Assembly (NCBI RefSeq): GCF_000312665.1
Contig: NZ_HF536773.1
Span: 811,997-860,679 of the forward strand
Source: Rhizobium mesoamericanum STM3625
Lineage (GTDB): Bacteria; Pseudomonadota; Alphaproteobacteria; Rhizobiales; Rhizobiaceae
Direction: 5' to 3'
Length of the DNA: 48,683 nt
Shown: piece by piece, positions 8,028 to 16,166 of the stretch
How positions within the stretch are numbered: the stretch's first letter is position 1
Layout: the number at the start of each line of letters is the position of its first letter
Notes under the pieces: generated by a model
Database searches by the model: none
The model's input: the letters and a program-made list of their open reading frames with translations, nothing else
Told to the model about the DNA's origin: nothing
Position numbers and translations under genes: made by a program

Positions 8028-8774
8028 ATGGGTAAGCTCGCTGGAAAAGTCGCCGTCGTGACGGGAGGCTCCAAAGGGATCGGTGCCGCGATTGCCAAGG
8101 CACTCGCAGCCGAAGGTGCTAAGGTGGTGGTGAACTACGCTTCGAGCAAGGCGGGAGCGGACGCAGTGGTCGAAACGATTACGGCAGCCGGTGGCAAGGC
8201 CATCGCGGTGCAGGGCGATGTTTCGAAGGCCGAACAGGCTCAGGGATTGGTGAAGGCTGCAGTCGAGGAATTCGGTAAGCTCGACGTGCTCGTCAACAAT
8301 TCAGGGGTCTACGAGTTCGCGCCGATCGAAGAGGTGACCGAGGAACAGTATCGCCGCATGTTCGACGTGAACGTTCTGGGCGTTCTGCTGAGCACCCAGG
8401 CAGCGCTCAAGCATCTCGGTGAGGGTGGCAGCGTCATCAACATCTCGTCGGCTGCGACCAGCCTGGCTCCGCCGGCCTCCAGCGTCTACACCGGGACCAA
8501 GGGCGCATTGGACAGCATAACCAGCGTGCTTGCCAATGAGCTCGGCCCGCGCAAGATCCGGGTCAACGCGATCCTCCCTGGCATTGTCGAGACCGAGGGC
8601 ACTCACACCGCAGGGTTCATCGGCTCGGATTTCGAGCGTAGCGCAGTGACCCAGACTCCGCTCGGCCGCATCGGCCAGCCGGACGACATCGCTGGCGTCG
8701 CTGTCTTCCTCGCTTCCGACGATGCTCGCTGGCTGACCGGCGAGCGATTGGTCGCCAGCGGCGGTTTTCGCTGA
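8028..8774 (+). CDS. SDR-family NAD(P)-dependent oxidoreductase (classical type)
   Basis: A cytoplasmic dehydrogenase/reductase of 248 residues, the normal size for classical SDRs. Cofactor motif TGGSKGIG at 12-19, NNSG at 90-93, catalytic Ser141 in INISSAA, and catalytic Tyr154-x-x-x-Lys158 (YTGTK). The C-terminal GQPDDIAGVAVFLASDDARW and LTGERLVASGG are the usual 3-oxoacyl-ACP-reductase-like ending. Asn-Tyr-Ala-Ser-Ser after the third strand suggests NADP preference but does not settle it. The substrate is unknown. A good ribosome site (AAAGGA, 8015-8020) supports the ATG. It is divergent from an ArsR regulator that probably represses it, a common rhizobial pairing that suggests an inducible detoxification or redox role. 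Confidence 0.92.
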   Translation: MGKLAGKVAVVTGGSKGIGAAIAKALAAEGAKVVVNYASSKAGADAVVETITAAGGKAIAVQGDVSKAEQAQGLVKAAVEEFGKLDVLVNNSGVYEFAPIEEVTEEQYRRMFDVNVLGVLLSTQAALKHLGEGGSVINISSAATSLAPPASSVYTGTKGALDSITSVLANELGPRKIRVNAILPGIVETEGTHTAGFIGSDFERSAVTQTPLGRIGQPDDIAGVAVFLASDDARWLTGERLVASGGFR

Positions 8775-8788
8775 TGATCGGCTACTAG

Positions 8789-8830
8789 TGCGCGCTCCTA
8801 AGAGGGCGCGCGCTCCGTTTCGCAGTTTTT
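8789..8830 (+). terminator. Possible terminator after the SDR gene
   Basis: GCGCGCTC, a short loop and GGGCGCGC form a strong GC hairpin about 15 bases after the SDR stop. A run of five T follows about 15 bases later, further than in an ideal intrinsic terminator. Confidence 0.35.
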
Positions 8831-9346
8831 AACATGATAGCATCGACGCGGATCGTTGGTCACCCCGCAGGCAAATGGTTTTGGGAAAGGCTCCAAATCA
8901 GTTTTTGGCGCTTCGGAACATTCCGGTCGACCCCTCGCCTGGTTCCCAGGGCGACACGGTGCGCCAGCTTCTCGGCCAGATTGGCTTTCCGGGCTATCTC
9001 GTCCCTCCTGATCGCGGTCAAGCTCCTTGGGGGGCCGCGATGCTCTCGCGGGTCAGCGTCGCGCTTTCCGACCTTGCCGGCGTTTTCCTTCCAGCAAGTC
9101 AACGGAGAGTTGACCCTAAAATTGTTGGAGCCGCCTAGACGAAGTGCTTCGTTCGGCCACATCTCTTGAAGACCAGCGCTCTGCACGGGGCGGATCCGCG
9201 CTTCGCTCCACGAAGAGGACTTTCTCGAAACCGGGGACGCAATCGAAGCACCAATGTCACCCGCGATGGGGCGAAGGGACATGAGAGGCACTTCGCCACG
9301 GAATGACAAACACTTTCGCGATCAAACGAACCTTGGCCGGATTGAG
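8831..9346. other. Intergenic stretch without a supported gene
   Basis: A 149-codon frame on the minus strand (8860-9309) is open, but has no recognisable domain, no ribosome site, and a composition like random high-GC sequence. A plus-strand frame upstream of the ACT-domain gene merges into it but lacks support. I see no RNA structure or repeat of note. Confidence 0.45.
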
Positions 9347-9763
9347 ATGACAAAGCAGGCTGTACGAGAAACTACCGCGATGCTGTCTGCAATGACACCC
9401 GTCCTTAGCGAGGACGAGTTCGTCTTTTGTACAACCACTGACGAGGACATCATTCGGCGCGCGGCAATCGACGCGCTGGCGTCGTTTCGCGAGCATGAGG
9501 GAGTTTCCTTCATTCTTTCGAAAAGCAGGGCCTCAGAATTGGGCTTCAAGTGCGATACGCCGATGCGGCGGATCGTTCTCGAGGTTTTTTCGTCGCTGGA
9601 AGGTGTCGGACTGACGGCTGCTGTTGCCACTGCCCTCGCCGCGCACTCAATCCCCTGCAACATGGTTGCGGCCTACCATCACGACCATGTCTTCGTTCCG
9701 ACCGCCGTGGCGGAGGTGGCACTGGAGATTTTGCAGAAGCTGCAGGAAGAGTCCTCCCGCTGA
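9347..9763 (+). CDS. ACT-domain protein (ACT_3/ACT_7 tandem type)
   Basis: A 138-residue cytoplasmic protein made of two small ACT-like alpha/beta units. The first, MLSAMTPVLSEDEFVFCTTT, is the typical opening of the ACT_3 (DUF2241) family. The second covers VLEVFSSLEGVGLTAAVATA, then ALAAHSIPCNMVAAYHHDHV, then FVPTAVAEVALEILQKL, the usual pattern of these amino-acid-binding folds. Family members are of this length, so it is complete. The frame is open further upstream, but I choose the ATG at 9347 because the family signature begins a few residues later. ACT domains bind amino acids; the ligand here is unknown, and the flanking genes do not help. Confidence 0.82.
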   Translation: MTKQAVRETTAMLSAMTPVLSEDEFVFCTTTDEDIIRRAAIDALASFREHEGVSFILSKSRASELGFKCDTPMRRIVLEVFSSLEGVGLTAAVATALAAHSIPCNMVAAYHHDHVFVPTAVAEVALEILQKLQEESSR

Positions 9764-9906
9764 GATAGTGGATCACGCCACATGAGGGAGAAACAATTCC
9801 TCACACTCGCAATCCACTCTCTCAGCCCACGCCTTGACGCGGTTATTCCATGCTCTCGGCCTGCTACATCGGGAAGGCGGAGAAGTCCTACAGTTCCAGG
9901 AAATTT

Positions 9907-10185
9907 CTACCGAGGAGGCCGACCCTGAATGGAGGCGCGCGTCCGCTCGAAGCTTGGTGGAGATATTGCCGAAATCACCCCGCCAAAATGCCTTTCGAGT
10001 TCTCTGGATAGGTCGTCGGGGGAGGTCATCCCACGTTGGAAACGTTCGAACAGTAGCTTGGCTGCGATGTTGTATCGCTCAGGATGAGCAACACTATTGG
10101 CAGCACTGTATCCAGCCGCATCCAAGATGCCTTGCAGCATCGTGAGGTCCCTGGAATGTAAGACATAGCCGAATTCGGAAGACAC
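9907..10185 (-). CDS. Small uncharacterised protein (92 aa) with a strong ribosome site
   Basis: The start is a GTG at 10185 with AGGAGGA six bases upstream, one of the best ribosome sites in the window. The product is soluble and helical: DLTMLQGILDAAGYSAANSV, then ERYNIAAKLLFERFQRGMTS, then PDDLSRELERHFG. The pattern of a first helix, a hydrophobic AAxxLxxxFQxGxT helix and a third LxxxLxRxFG helix recalls small uncharacterised rhizobial proteins, but I cannot assign a function. The last 18 or so residues are basic and disordered-looking. It is transcribed away from the candidate small RNA that starts near 10386. Real gene likely, role unknown. Confidence 0.65.
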   Translation of the reverse strand: MSSEFGYVLHSRDLTMLQGILDAAGYSAANSVAHPERYNIAAKLLFERFQRGMTSPDDLSRELERHFGGVISAISPPSFERTRASIQGRPPR

Positions 10186-10350
10186 TTCGGTCCTCCTTCA
10201 ATTTGGGGCGAGGGCTCTGAGCCCTGATGCAGCAGCGCCCGTAACATTGGCTGCTGGACACATAACCATGCCTGAGCGTAGCTCCGGATGCAACGCAATT
10301 CGTGCAATTTTTATTTTTATCAGACTTCGATAACAAAACTGAAAATTGAG

Positions 10351-10379
10351 CTTGCGTTTCATGCCCCGAATGCCTATAT
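10351..10379 (+). promoter_or_regulatory. Alphaproteobacterial sigma-70-type promoter
   Basis: CTTGCG (10351-10356), exactly 17 bases, then CTATAT (10374-10379). This closely fits the rhizobial housekeeping consensus CTTGAC-N17-CTATAT and predicts a start point near 10386. No protein gene follows, but an intrinsic terminator lies about 145 bases downstream. Confidence 0.5.
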
Positions 10380-10385
10380 GGCTCA

Positions 10386-10530
10386 CATCGGCATTGCTGA
10401 TGAGCGCTGGAACGCGTCTGCCGCTCGCAATTTGCCGCAAATTGCTTTCTGCTTTTGACCACGGATGTACTGGCACTGGTATGAGTAGCGATGTGAGGAA
10501 GGTCGGTGCGGTTTCGCCCCGGCCTTTTTT
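10386..10530 (+). ncRNA. Candidate intergenic small RNA, about 145 nt
   Basis: It is bounded by the promoter at 10351-10379 and the intrinsic terminator at 10501-10530, in a region without a convincing protein gene. The predicted transcript begins near GCTCACATCGGCATTG, has several short self-complementary segments, and ends in a GC hairpin with a T6 tract. Its length and layout resemble Hfq-associated rhizobial trans-acting small RNAs, but I cannot match it to a named family. The call is an inference from paired promoter and terminator. Confidence 0.4.
10501..10530 (+). terminator. Rho-independent terminator of the candidate small RNA
   Basis: GGTCGGTGCG pairs with CGCCCCGGCC around a GTTT loop. 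The stem is 10 positions with one mismatch and one G-U pair, followed directly by TTTTTT. The geometry is that of an intrinsic terminator on the plus strand. Confidence 0.65.
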
Positions 10531-11604
10531 GTTGCCTGCTCCGCTGATCGCGATGCTAAGCATAGGCTATCTCACCAACGCACGCTAATAGCGAATCTTG
10601 GGATACGAGACAGACCGCTCAGCCGGCCTGTTCACTTTGCGACCCACGCTGCCTTATAGGGTTGCGCGCTGCGCGAATATACTGCGTAGCCGCTGGGAAA
10701 CTTCGGCCAATGTCTAGGTGCCCATGGAAGCGCGCGAAAGTCCACCGGGGGCTCGCGGCGGCGATTTATCAAGCGGCATTATGAATGCCGAATATACGCG
10801 AGCAGTTTTGACTGTCGATCCTGATTTTGGTCAACCTTTGATTTCCATGTCACTTACACCGCCTTAGTCCTTGTTCATTTCTCACTTTTCTTCTTTCTTC
10901 CGCCTCGGTCTCACGCTTGATGAATGGACGCACAATTTTAACGCGTCCTTCCCACCACGTCCGGATCAAACTATCGGATATCCACACTGTACGAGTGTAT
11001 AATTGCTGTAGAGGGAGCTTCCGCCTAGGGTACGGCTAAGTAGAGCCCAAGGCGTGGTTCCCGGAGTTGATACATGGTTCGGTAATGAGGCAATGCAAGC
11101 GGCAACCTCTGTGGTCGTTGATCCCTTCTCTTGCACATCGTCGTGCGGAGGCACTGGAAGACCTTTCCGCACCGACTCACCCTTGTCGGCGAAGTGCTTA
11201 TGGGCGTGGTGACTAACACGCTCGCTCGACAGGCTAGGCGAGCTCCGAAGCGAAAACGCCGTGCTTTGGGTTTCGTCCAGAATTTCGATTGCTGCGTTTA
11301 CCGATCGCCCGGTGCAGATCACCCCGTCAGCGGCGTTGCCTGGCTCTGTCATTCGGTTTGGTTATCGCTGTCGACCTGGGTTGGAGAGTTGCCTGGTGTC
11401 AACATTCGGCGCAGATGCCCGGGTACCAATGTTGACGCCGGCAACTTTTGCCACTATTTGACGACGGAGTGGGCGTTGTCAACATTCGAAGACTACTACG
11501 CAGATCAGAATGGAGTTTCAAATGGATCGTGAAGTACGCAGCGTAGCAGTACCGGAAGCCAGCACACACGCCAGTTCGTGGGGCCTGCGTTACCCGGCCT
11601 TGTC

Positions 11605-12246
11605 ATGAGCACGGGCAGTAAGAACGAGGTCATGGAGTTCACCGGCATGTGGCCTCTCAAACCTGACTTCGATCTGAAGCAGATCACCGACACGCTAGGC
11701 CCCGGCGGTTGCTCGTCCCGCCCGGAGCATCGTTTGCTGCGATGACGACCAAGCTTGGACTGATCCGCACGATGCGCTGGTTCGTTGGTACGAGCGGGGA
11801 ATTCGGCCCGACGCTCTATTTCATGTCGCAGTTCGACGGCTCGCTTGCCAGGTACTTCGATGACTTCGTGCTCAATGGTGCCGAGAACCTGGCGAAGGTG
11901 TGGGGTCAGTGCATCCCCCACCTCTCCGAATGCGACGGCGCGCGACGTCGTCGAGTACATCGCACGAGGCCAGATCAAGACCCCTCGCCTGCTACGATGT
12001 ATTCCCGAGCCTCAGCATCAGCCAGATCTACAAGGCGGCCGATTGGTACGAGAAGACCCAGAGATTCCAGCGCGCGGTCGCAAAAGGTGATGGAGCGCTC
12101 GGGAAGCAGGTTAGCGCCTTCATCAAGGAGCTGGCGGAACCCTACCGGAGGTCGCGAGTGACGCGATCATCGAGACCGAGGCCGTCAGCGAATGGCAGTA
12201 CGAGGACGTCGCTGAGCGGCTCCAGAAGTACGCGGCGGCAGAGTAG
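11605..12246 (+). pseudogene. Frameshifted gene of an FDGS-motif, peroxidase-associated type family
   Basis: A continuous protein is spread over shifting frames: MSTGSKNEVMEFTGMWPLKP (from 11605), LVPPGASFAAMTTKLGLIRT and FMSQFDGSLARYFDDFVLNG (to about 11920), ATARDVVEYIARGQIKT (to about 11983), YDVFPSLSISQIYKAADWYE (to about 12145), then EVASDAIIETEAVSEWQYED to the TAG at 12244-12246. Four frame changes are needed, each close to a short homopolymer run. The FDGSxxxYxDDF motif is one I associate with uncharacterised proteins found with or fused to DyP-type peroxidases. An intact DUF4331 gene follows, and a peroxidase-like remnant lies between. Upstream extension before 11605 is possible. As it stands no functional product can be made. 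Confidence 0.6.
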
Positions 12247-12346
12247 CAGGCCAACCCCACCCCGGCTCTCCGACCGTCGGATCGACCTTGGGCGTGTTCC
12301 CAAGGTCGATCGCAACCCCGAATACTGGGCTTCGAGTATCGCGACA

Positions 12347-12596
12347 ATGACCACCCTCGCTCCTGTGAGGAGCCTGACGTCTGTCGATCTGAAAGACAAT
12401 CTGCACGACATTCAGGACAACGAACGAGCAGGATCCGATCAATGGTGTCGGCGGAGTAGGATCGCAACCGTCGGTGCCCGGCGCCAAACAACCGTTCCTA
12501 TTCGACCTGCCGACCTTCGCCACGGTGAAAAGTGGCGAATACCTGTTCGCCCCTGGGCTGAACGCGCTCAGGGGAATCATCGAACAGAAGTTTTGA
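12347..12596 (+). pseudogene. Remnant with the ends of a DyP-type-peroxidase-like gene
   Basis: From the ATG at 12347 the frame reads MTTLAPVRSLTSVDLKDNLH followed by DIQDN, like the DIQGNxLRGY opening of DyP-type peroxidases. In another frame, 12426-12596, it reads to a stop with PFLFDLPTFATVKSGEYLFA and PGLNALRGIIEQKF, resembling the GGxYFFxPxLxAL ending of that family. About 250 bases cannot hold the haem-binding core, so most of the gene would have been deleted. The match rests on short end motifs and is tentative. Its position between the FDGS-motif pseudogene and DUF4331 suggests a former three-gene operon. Confidence 0.35.
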
Positions 12597-12623
12597 ACAG
12601 CGGGAAAAACTAAGGCGAACACA

Positions 12624-13742
12624 ATGTCAGATCATTTCAGCGGCCCCATCGTTATTGACGATCCAGCGGCGGACATCACGGATTTCTACGCTTTCCCCAG
12701 CCCGGAACGCCCCGGAAATCTCGTCCTGATCATGAACGCGTTTCCGATGGCAACGGCGCAGGCCTTCTTCAGCGATGTCGTCACCTACCGTTTTAGACTG
12801 CGGCCGCTGTTCCGATCGGCTGGCAAGTTCCTGCATGGCCCAGCGGAACATACGATCGAAGTCCGCTTCCGAGATGGGCCGAGCGTGACCGCGGTTCAGA
12901 AAGGAACCGTCATCACGTCGGACGGGTGCGAGGCGGGGTTCGTTACTGGCGAACCCTTGGAACTGGATGGCATGCGTGTCTTCGCGGGACTGATCAGCGA
13001 CCCCTTCTTCATGGATGTCCAGGCTACCATCCGCACGGATCTTTCGGGGAAGCTCTCCTTCAACGAGAAAGGTACGAACACCCTACAGTTCCGCGACGTA
13101 CTCACGATCGTCGTTGAGGTAGAGGCGGCTTCGATTGTCGAACGTTTCGAAGGCGTCACCCTCGTTGCCGCTGTTGCGGAAACGATCGTTGCGCGGCGCG
13201 GCAAGCCTATCCGTCTCGAACGCGTCGGCCGGCCGCAAATCAAGAACGTCATGCTGTCAAACACGACACGCGACCCGAAGGGCGTCGAACTTCGCGACCT
13301 CTACAACAAGGAGGACGCGTTTTCCCTCTCCCGGGACTATCGGCCGCTCTACGAGGCGCGTCTCGCTGCGACCCTCGCGTTCTTCGATGCACTCGACGGC
13401 GCAACTGCATGGCCGCCAGCTGCCGACGGGCGCCACCCCGCGCTCGATTTGCTGATGGGAGATTACCTAGTCTTGGATCTTTCACGTCCCTTCGCGCCGG
13501 GAGGATTCCTGGAGATCGAGCGCGCGGCGCTCGAGTACAGATCGCACGCGACCGCTGGCGGTCGCTGGCTAGACGACGACATCCTGGACGAGATGCTTAC
13601 GCTCTTCGTGAACAACGGCAGCGGCAAGCGCCTGGGCGACGGCGTCGATGGCCCAACCAAGCCGGCAGCTCTGGTCTTTCCCTACGTGCGCGAGCCCAAC
13701 CGGCGCACGGATCTTCCCATGCCCGCGTTTGTGGAGAATTGA
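12624..13742 (+). CDS. DUF4331-family protein
   Basis: A 372-residue protein opening MSDHFSGPIVIDDPAADITD followed by FYAFPSPERPGNLVLIMNAF, the characteristic start of DUF4331 (SDH...D..ADITD.Y.F..P). Later conserved-looking blocks are RVFAGLISDPFFMDVQA, FRDVLTIVVEVEAA, GRPQIKNVMLSNTTRDPKG and DDDILDEMLTLFVNNGSGKR. No signal peptide or membrane segment is visible, so it is probably cytoplasmic, although many family members are secreted. The function of DUF4331 is unknown to me. Ribosome site AAGGCGA precedes the ATG. It sits right behind two broken genes and appears intact itself, so it may be the surviving member of a decaying operon. Confidence 0.85.
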   Translation: MSDHFSGPIVIDDPAADITDFYAFPSPERPGNLVLIMNAFPMATAQAFFSDVVTYRFRLRPLFRSAGKFLHGPAEHTIEVRFRDGPSVTAVQKGTVITSDGCEAGFVTGEPLELDGMRVFAGLISDPFFMDVQATIRTDLSGKLSFNEKGTNTLQFRDVLTIVVEVEAASIVERFEGVTLVAAVAETIVARRGKPIRLERVGRPQIKNVMLSNTTRDPKGVELRDLYNKEDAFSLSRDYRPLYEARLAATLAFFDALDGATAWPPAADGRHPALDLLMGDYLVLDLSRPFAPGGFLEIERAALEYRSHATAGGRWLDDDILDEMLTLFVNNGSGKRLGDGVDGPTKPAALVFPYVREPNRRTDLPMPAFVEN

Positions 13743-14042
13743 AAATGGACAACATCAATGATGGACGATGTGAGCTTTTGGAAGGCTATACAAGTAGATA
13801 GCGTTCCTAACGCTAACGCATCTCTTCACTGGCGGCGTATAAAAATGCTCTATTGTGAGCGCGCCGTCTTAAAGGCAACAAGCACCCGACCCTGCAGGGG
13901 CTCTGCCACCCGCGGCGATGCGGGCCCTCTTCCTCTGCCTGGCTACGAGCCTCGCAGATGTCCAAGAGCCGCCGAGCAGTCCTCTCAGATAGACCGCTCA
14001 CAATCGACGAAAGTCGTTACCGAGCCCAGAGGCAGTACACGG

Positions 14043-14237
14043 ATGGCAGAGCAAAGATACAGCCGTCGCAAGAACCTCAACATTTACTGGACGGTGTTCG
14101 ATAAAGTCGTCGGACAGCCGGCGGTCATGGATGGGTTTGTCATGGACATGCTCACCGCCGAGGAGGTCGATAACCTGGTCGATTTGCTAAATCGCGGCAA
14201 CCAACCGAGCCTCTGGGGCTTTGCCGAATCGTTTTAG
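14043..14237 (+). CDS. Small hypothetical protein, 64 aa
   Basis: The frame is open further upstream, but I choose the ATG at 14043 because the sequence before it has the composition of non-coding DNA. The product, KNLNIYWTVFDKVVGQPAVM, then GFVMDMLTAEEVDNLVDLLN followed by RGNQPSLWGF, has the form of small rhizobial proteins with a YWTVxDxxTGxPA segment and an acidic LxxxEADxxVDLLN helix. I do not recognise a function. No membrane segment or signal peptide. It stands alone between gene-poor stretches. The protein-like pattern makes it a probable gene. Confidence 0.5.
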   Translation: MAEQRYSRRKNLNIYWTVFDKVVGQPAVMDGFVMDMLTAEEVDNLVDLLNRGNQPSLWGFAESF

Positions 14238-14599
14238 AAGCAACACGACTGTCCATTAGATGCGGCGAAGCTCGCGCTGGAACGTGGCATCTCCGTTGGA
14301 GCATCGATAAGCGGGAACATCGTTGTGACGTTCCCATTGAACCCGCGAATCCTTGGCGACGTCGAACGCCGGGTGATGTTGTTCGTCGCAACCACAAGGA
14401 GAATCTATGTAGCCCTGAGTCTGCTGTGCAGACCATTCCACACCAAAATTCGGATAGACCAAAATTCCAGGCTGGAGACGGTTCCGTTGACACAGCGCTG
14501 GATCGTGCCGCTGGATAATCCCTCGTCGGATCGATTTGCTTTATCGCGAAGCCTTCCATCTCGTTCGGGTTTTTTTGGCTGAGGTCGATATGCTGGACC
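14238..14599. other. Intergenic stretch without a supported gene
   Basis: No coding frame with a recognisable motif. A T7 run at about 14570-14577 is followed by the inverted repeat GAGGTC-GATATGCTG-GACCTC, but the order (T-run before hairpin on the plus strand) does not make a terminator on either strand. Confidence 0.4.
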
Positions 14600-14818
14600 T
14601 CAATTCTCTCGGCCGAGAATATTGAGGGCGTCTTGCAATCGAAGGGCAGCCAGCGCCTTGGTTGCCTCGTCGGCGGGCCATCCGGCCTCCATAGCCGCCG
14701 ACAGCACGGTGGTCTCGGTGTGAAGCTCCAGTCTCTCATAGAGGGACTCAAGCGCCTCTTGGGCGGTGACAACATGCTCGTCTGGAGGCGTGATAGGAGT
14801 CGGAGATACCGTCGGCAT
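14600..14818 (-). CDS. Small hypothetical protein, 72 aa
   Basis: Reading from the ATG at 14818 gives MPTVSPTPITPPDEHVVTAQ, then EALESLYERLELHTETTVLS, then AAMEAGWPADEATKALAALR and LQDALNILGREN. This is a Pro/Thr-rich lead followed by two or three amphipathic helices. The frame extends upstream to a TTG, which I consider less likely. No domain recognised, no membrane segment. The alanine- and leucine-rich helical pattern looks like protein rather than chance, but there are no informative neighbours. Confidence 0.45.
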   Translation of the reverse strand: MPTVSPTPITPPDEHVVTAQEALESLYERLELHTETTVLSAAMEAGWPADEATKALAALRLQDALNILGREN

Positions 14819-16166
14819 TCTGCGTCCCGTCCTAAGGTTCTGGAACCTGATTGGCCGTGGTTCCAACGTCTAGTGAATGGCTGCCGACGCCGGTGCGAAC
14901 ACCATCAATTTGGGGAGCCAGCATTCATGAGCAAAGATAAAACAAAGTGTGTAGGTCCGCAATCATACTTGTGTTTCCGCAAATTATACCGAGGCAGCAC
15001 ATAAGGCGGGTTGCTAGGGAATTATGACCGCTCAGCCACTCGTTTCGACCTGAAGCGTTCATGCGTTGCTCCCTCTCATAGCTAGGCGGCGCGCACGCGG
15101 CTAAAAGGAAATGCGGTAACGCAGTTCGGGACGAAGTTCTATCTGGTCGATGTCATCGGCCGTGGGAGGAGGAGCGCGCCGAAGGCAACTCGTCGCGAAG
15201 GAGCCGTGGTGGTCTGATTATTCATAGCGGGCCTCGATGGAAGACTCCTAAACCCTGGTATAAGCCGTCTCCTCCTCTTCGCTACCCGATCCTTCCTCAA
15301 GATCAATAGCAGGTCCAGCCGCGTCCTGTTACGGTCAGTGTACTTTCTCCCCTGCGGCAATGTCATCAAGCTCACAAAAGCGCTGATCACGCCTCGTGAT
15401 GCCTGCACCAAGAAGAGAGTTGAGGCGGTTCACCGACGATCGGTGGCCGCCAAGCCGATGGGTCGGACTGTTTGCCTCTTCGTTCCTCCACGTTCCTTCC
15501 AAGGATTGATACAATGACAGACGAACTCCACCGCATCCAAATCGAGCTGGTCCCGCTGGCGATGTTTCCCAGCACATATGGGGAAGTTGGGCCTTGCGCT
15601 CCCGCCTCCCCGCTTCACACGCCGCCAGATATTTCATCATCGCCGACAACGGACTTGGAGGCTCATTTGATAATGTGCTCCGTCGTGCCACGCGAAACGA
15701 TCAAGTCTCCCTGGGGACAAGCTTTGCACGCCTGGAGGTCCGCCTTTACCCTATACGTTACTGGAAGCCAGTTCGGTCTTTTGTGCTACTCCGTCGGGCT
15801 TGTCCGTCTTTTAGACAACTTCGGGATCTCTGCCCTTCAATGATTTCCGTGACCATGTATTAAGCCGGATCCGCATCTTGGGTCCGGAGTTAAGGCTCAT
15901 CGAGCTTGGTGCCTAGCACTTTTAGCTGATGGAAACAGGTTCACGCTCTCCACGGCCTCGTCCAGTTTCCGGTCGCGCAATTTCGCACCGCGGTCGATGC
16001 GTTTGTTGCTTCCGCCAGTGCCGCCTGTCGGCGTGATGGCTCGTGAAGGTGAAACCAGCTCGGGCACCCCGTTCGTCTCGTGATGGAGAAGAGAGGAACT
16101 TCCGAAGCCTTCACGCTTCGCAGAAACCTGGCTGGCGCGAGAGCTTCAGCCAGTCGTTGGTCCCAC
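14819..16166. other. Gene-poor stretch of about 1.35 kb
   Basis: Several open frames under 125 codons exist on both strands; none shows a domain. The best is a plus frame from an ATG at 15514 with AAGGA upstream (MTDELHRIQIELVPLAMFPS), which after about 30 residues seems to continue more protein-like in another frame. This hints at a decayed gene but I cannot identify it. No tRNA, repeat or mobile element seen. Confidence 0.4.

Larger units (their letters stand above)
10186..11604. other. Long stretch without a supported protein gene
   Basis: Over 1.4 kb without a convincing coding frame; open frames here (such as 10966-11352 minus) show no domain and no ribosome site. The stretch does contain the candidate small RNA at 10386-10530 and a short palindrome, CGGCATT-ATG-AATGCCG, at 10774-10790. 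It leads into a frameshifted gene from 11605, so decayed coding sequence could lie inside it beyond recognition. Confidence 0.5.

Noticed and set aside
8860..9309. A 149-codon open frame on the minus strand
   Set aside because: No domain, no ribosome site and composition of random high-GC sequence; it lies opposite the 5' side of the ACT-domain gene region.
10966..11352. 128-codon frame on the minus strand
   Set aside because: No motif or ribosome site; low-complexity serine-rich sequence.
15514..15843. Plus-strand frame with a ribosome site (MTDELHRIQIELVPLAMFPS...)
   Set aside because: After about 30 residues the protein-like signal moves to another frame and no family is recognisable; kept only as a hint of a decayed gene.
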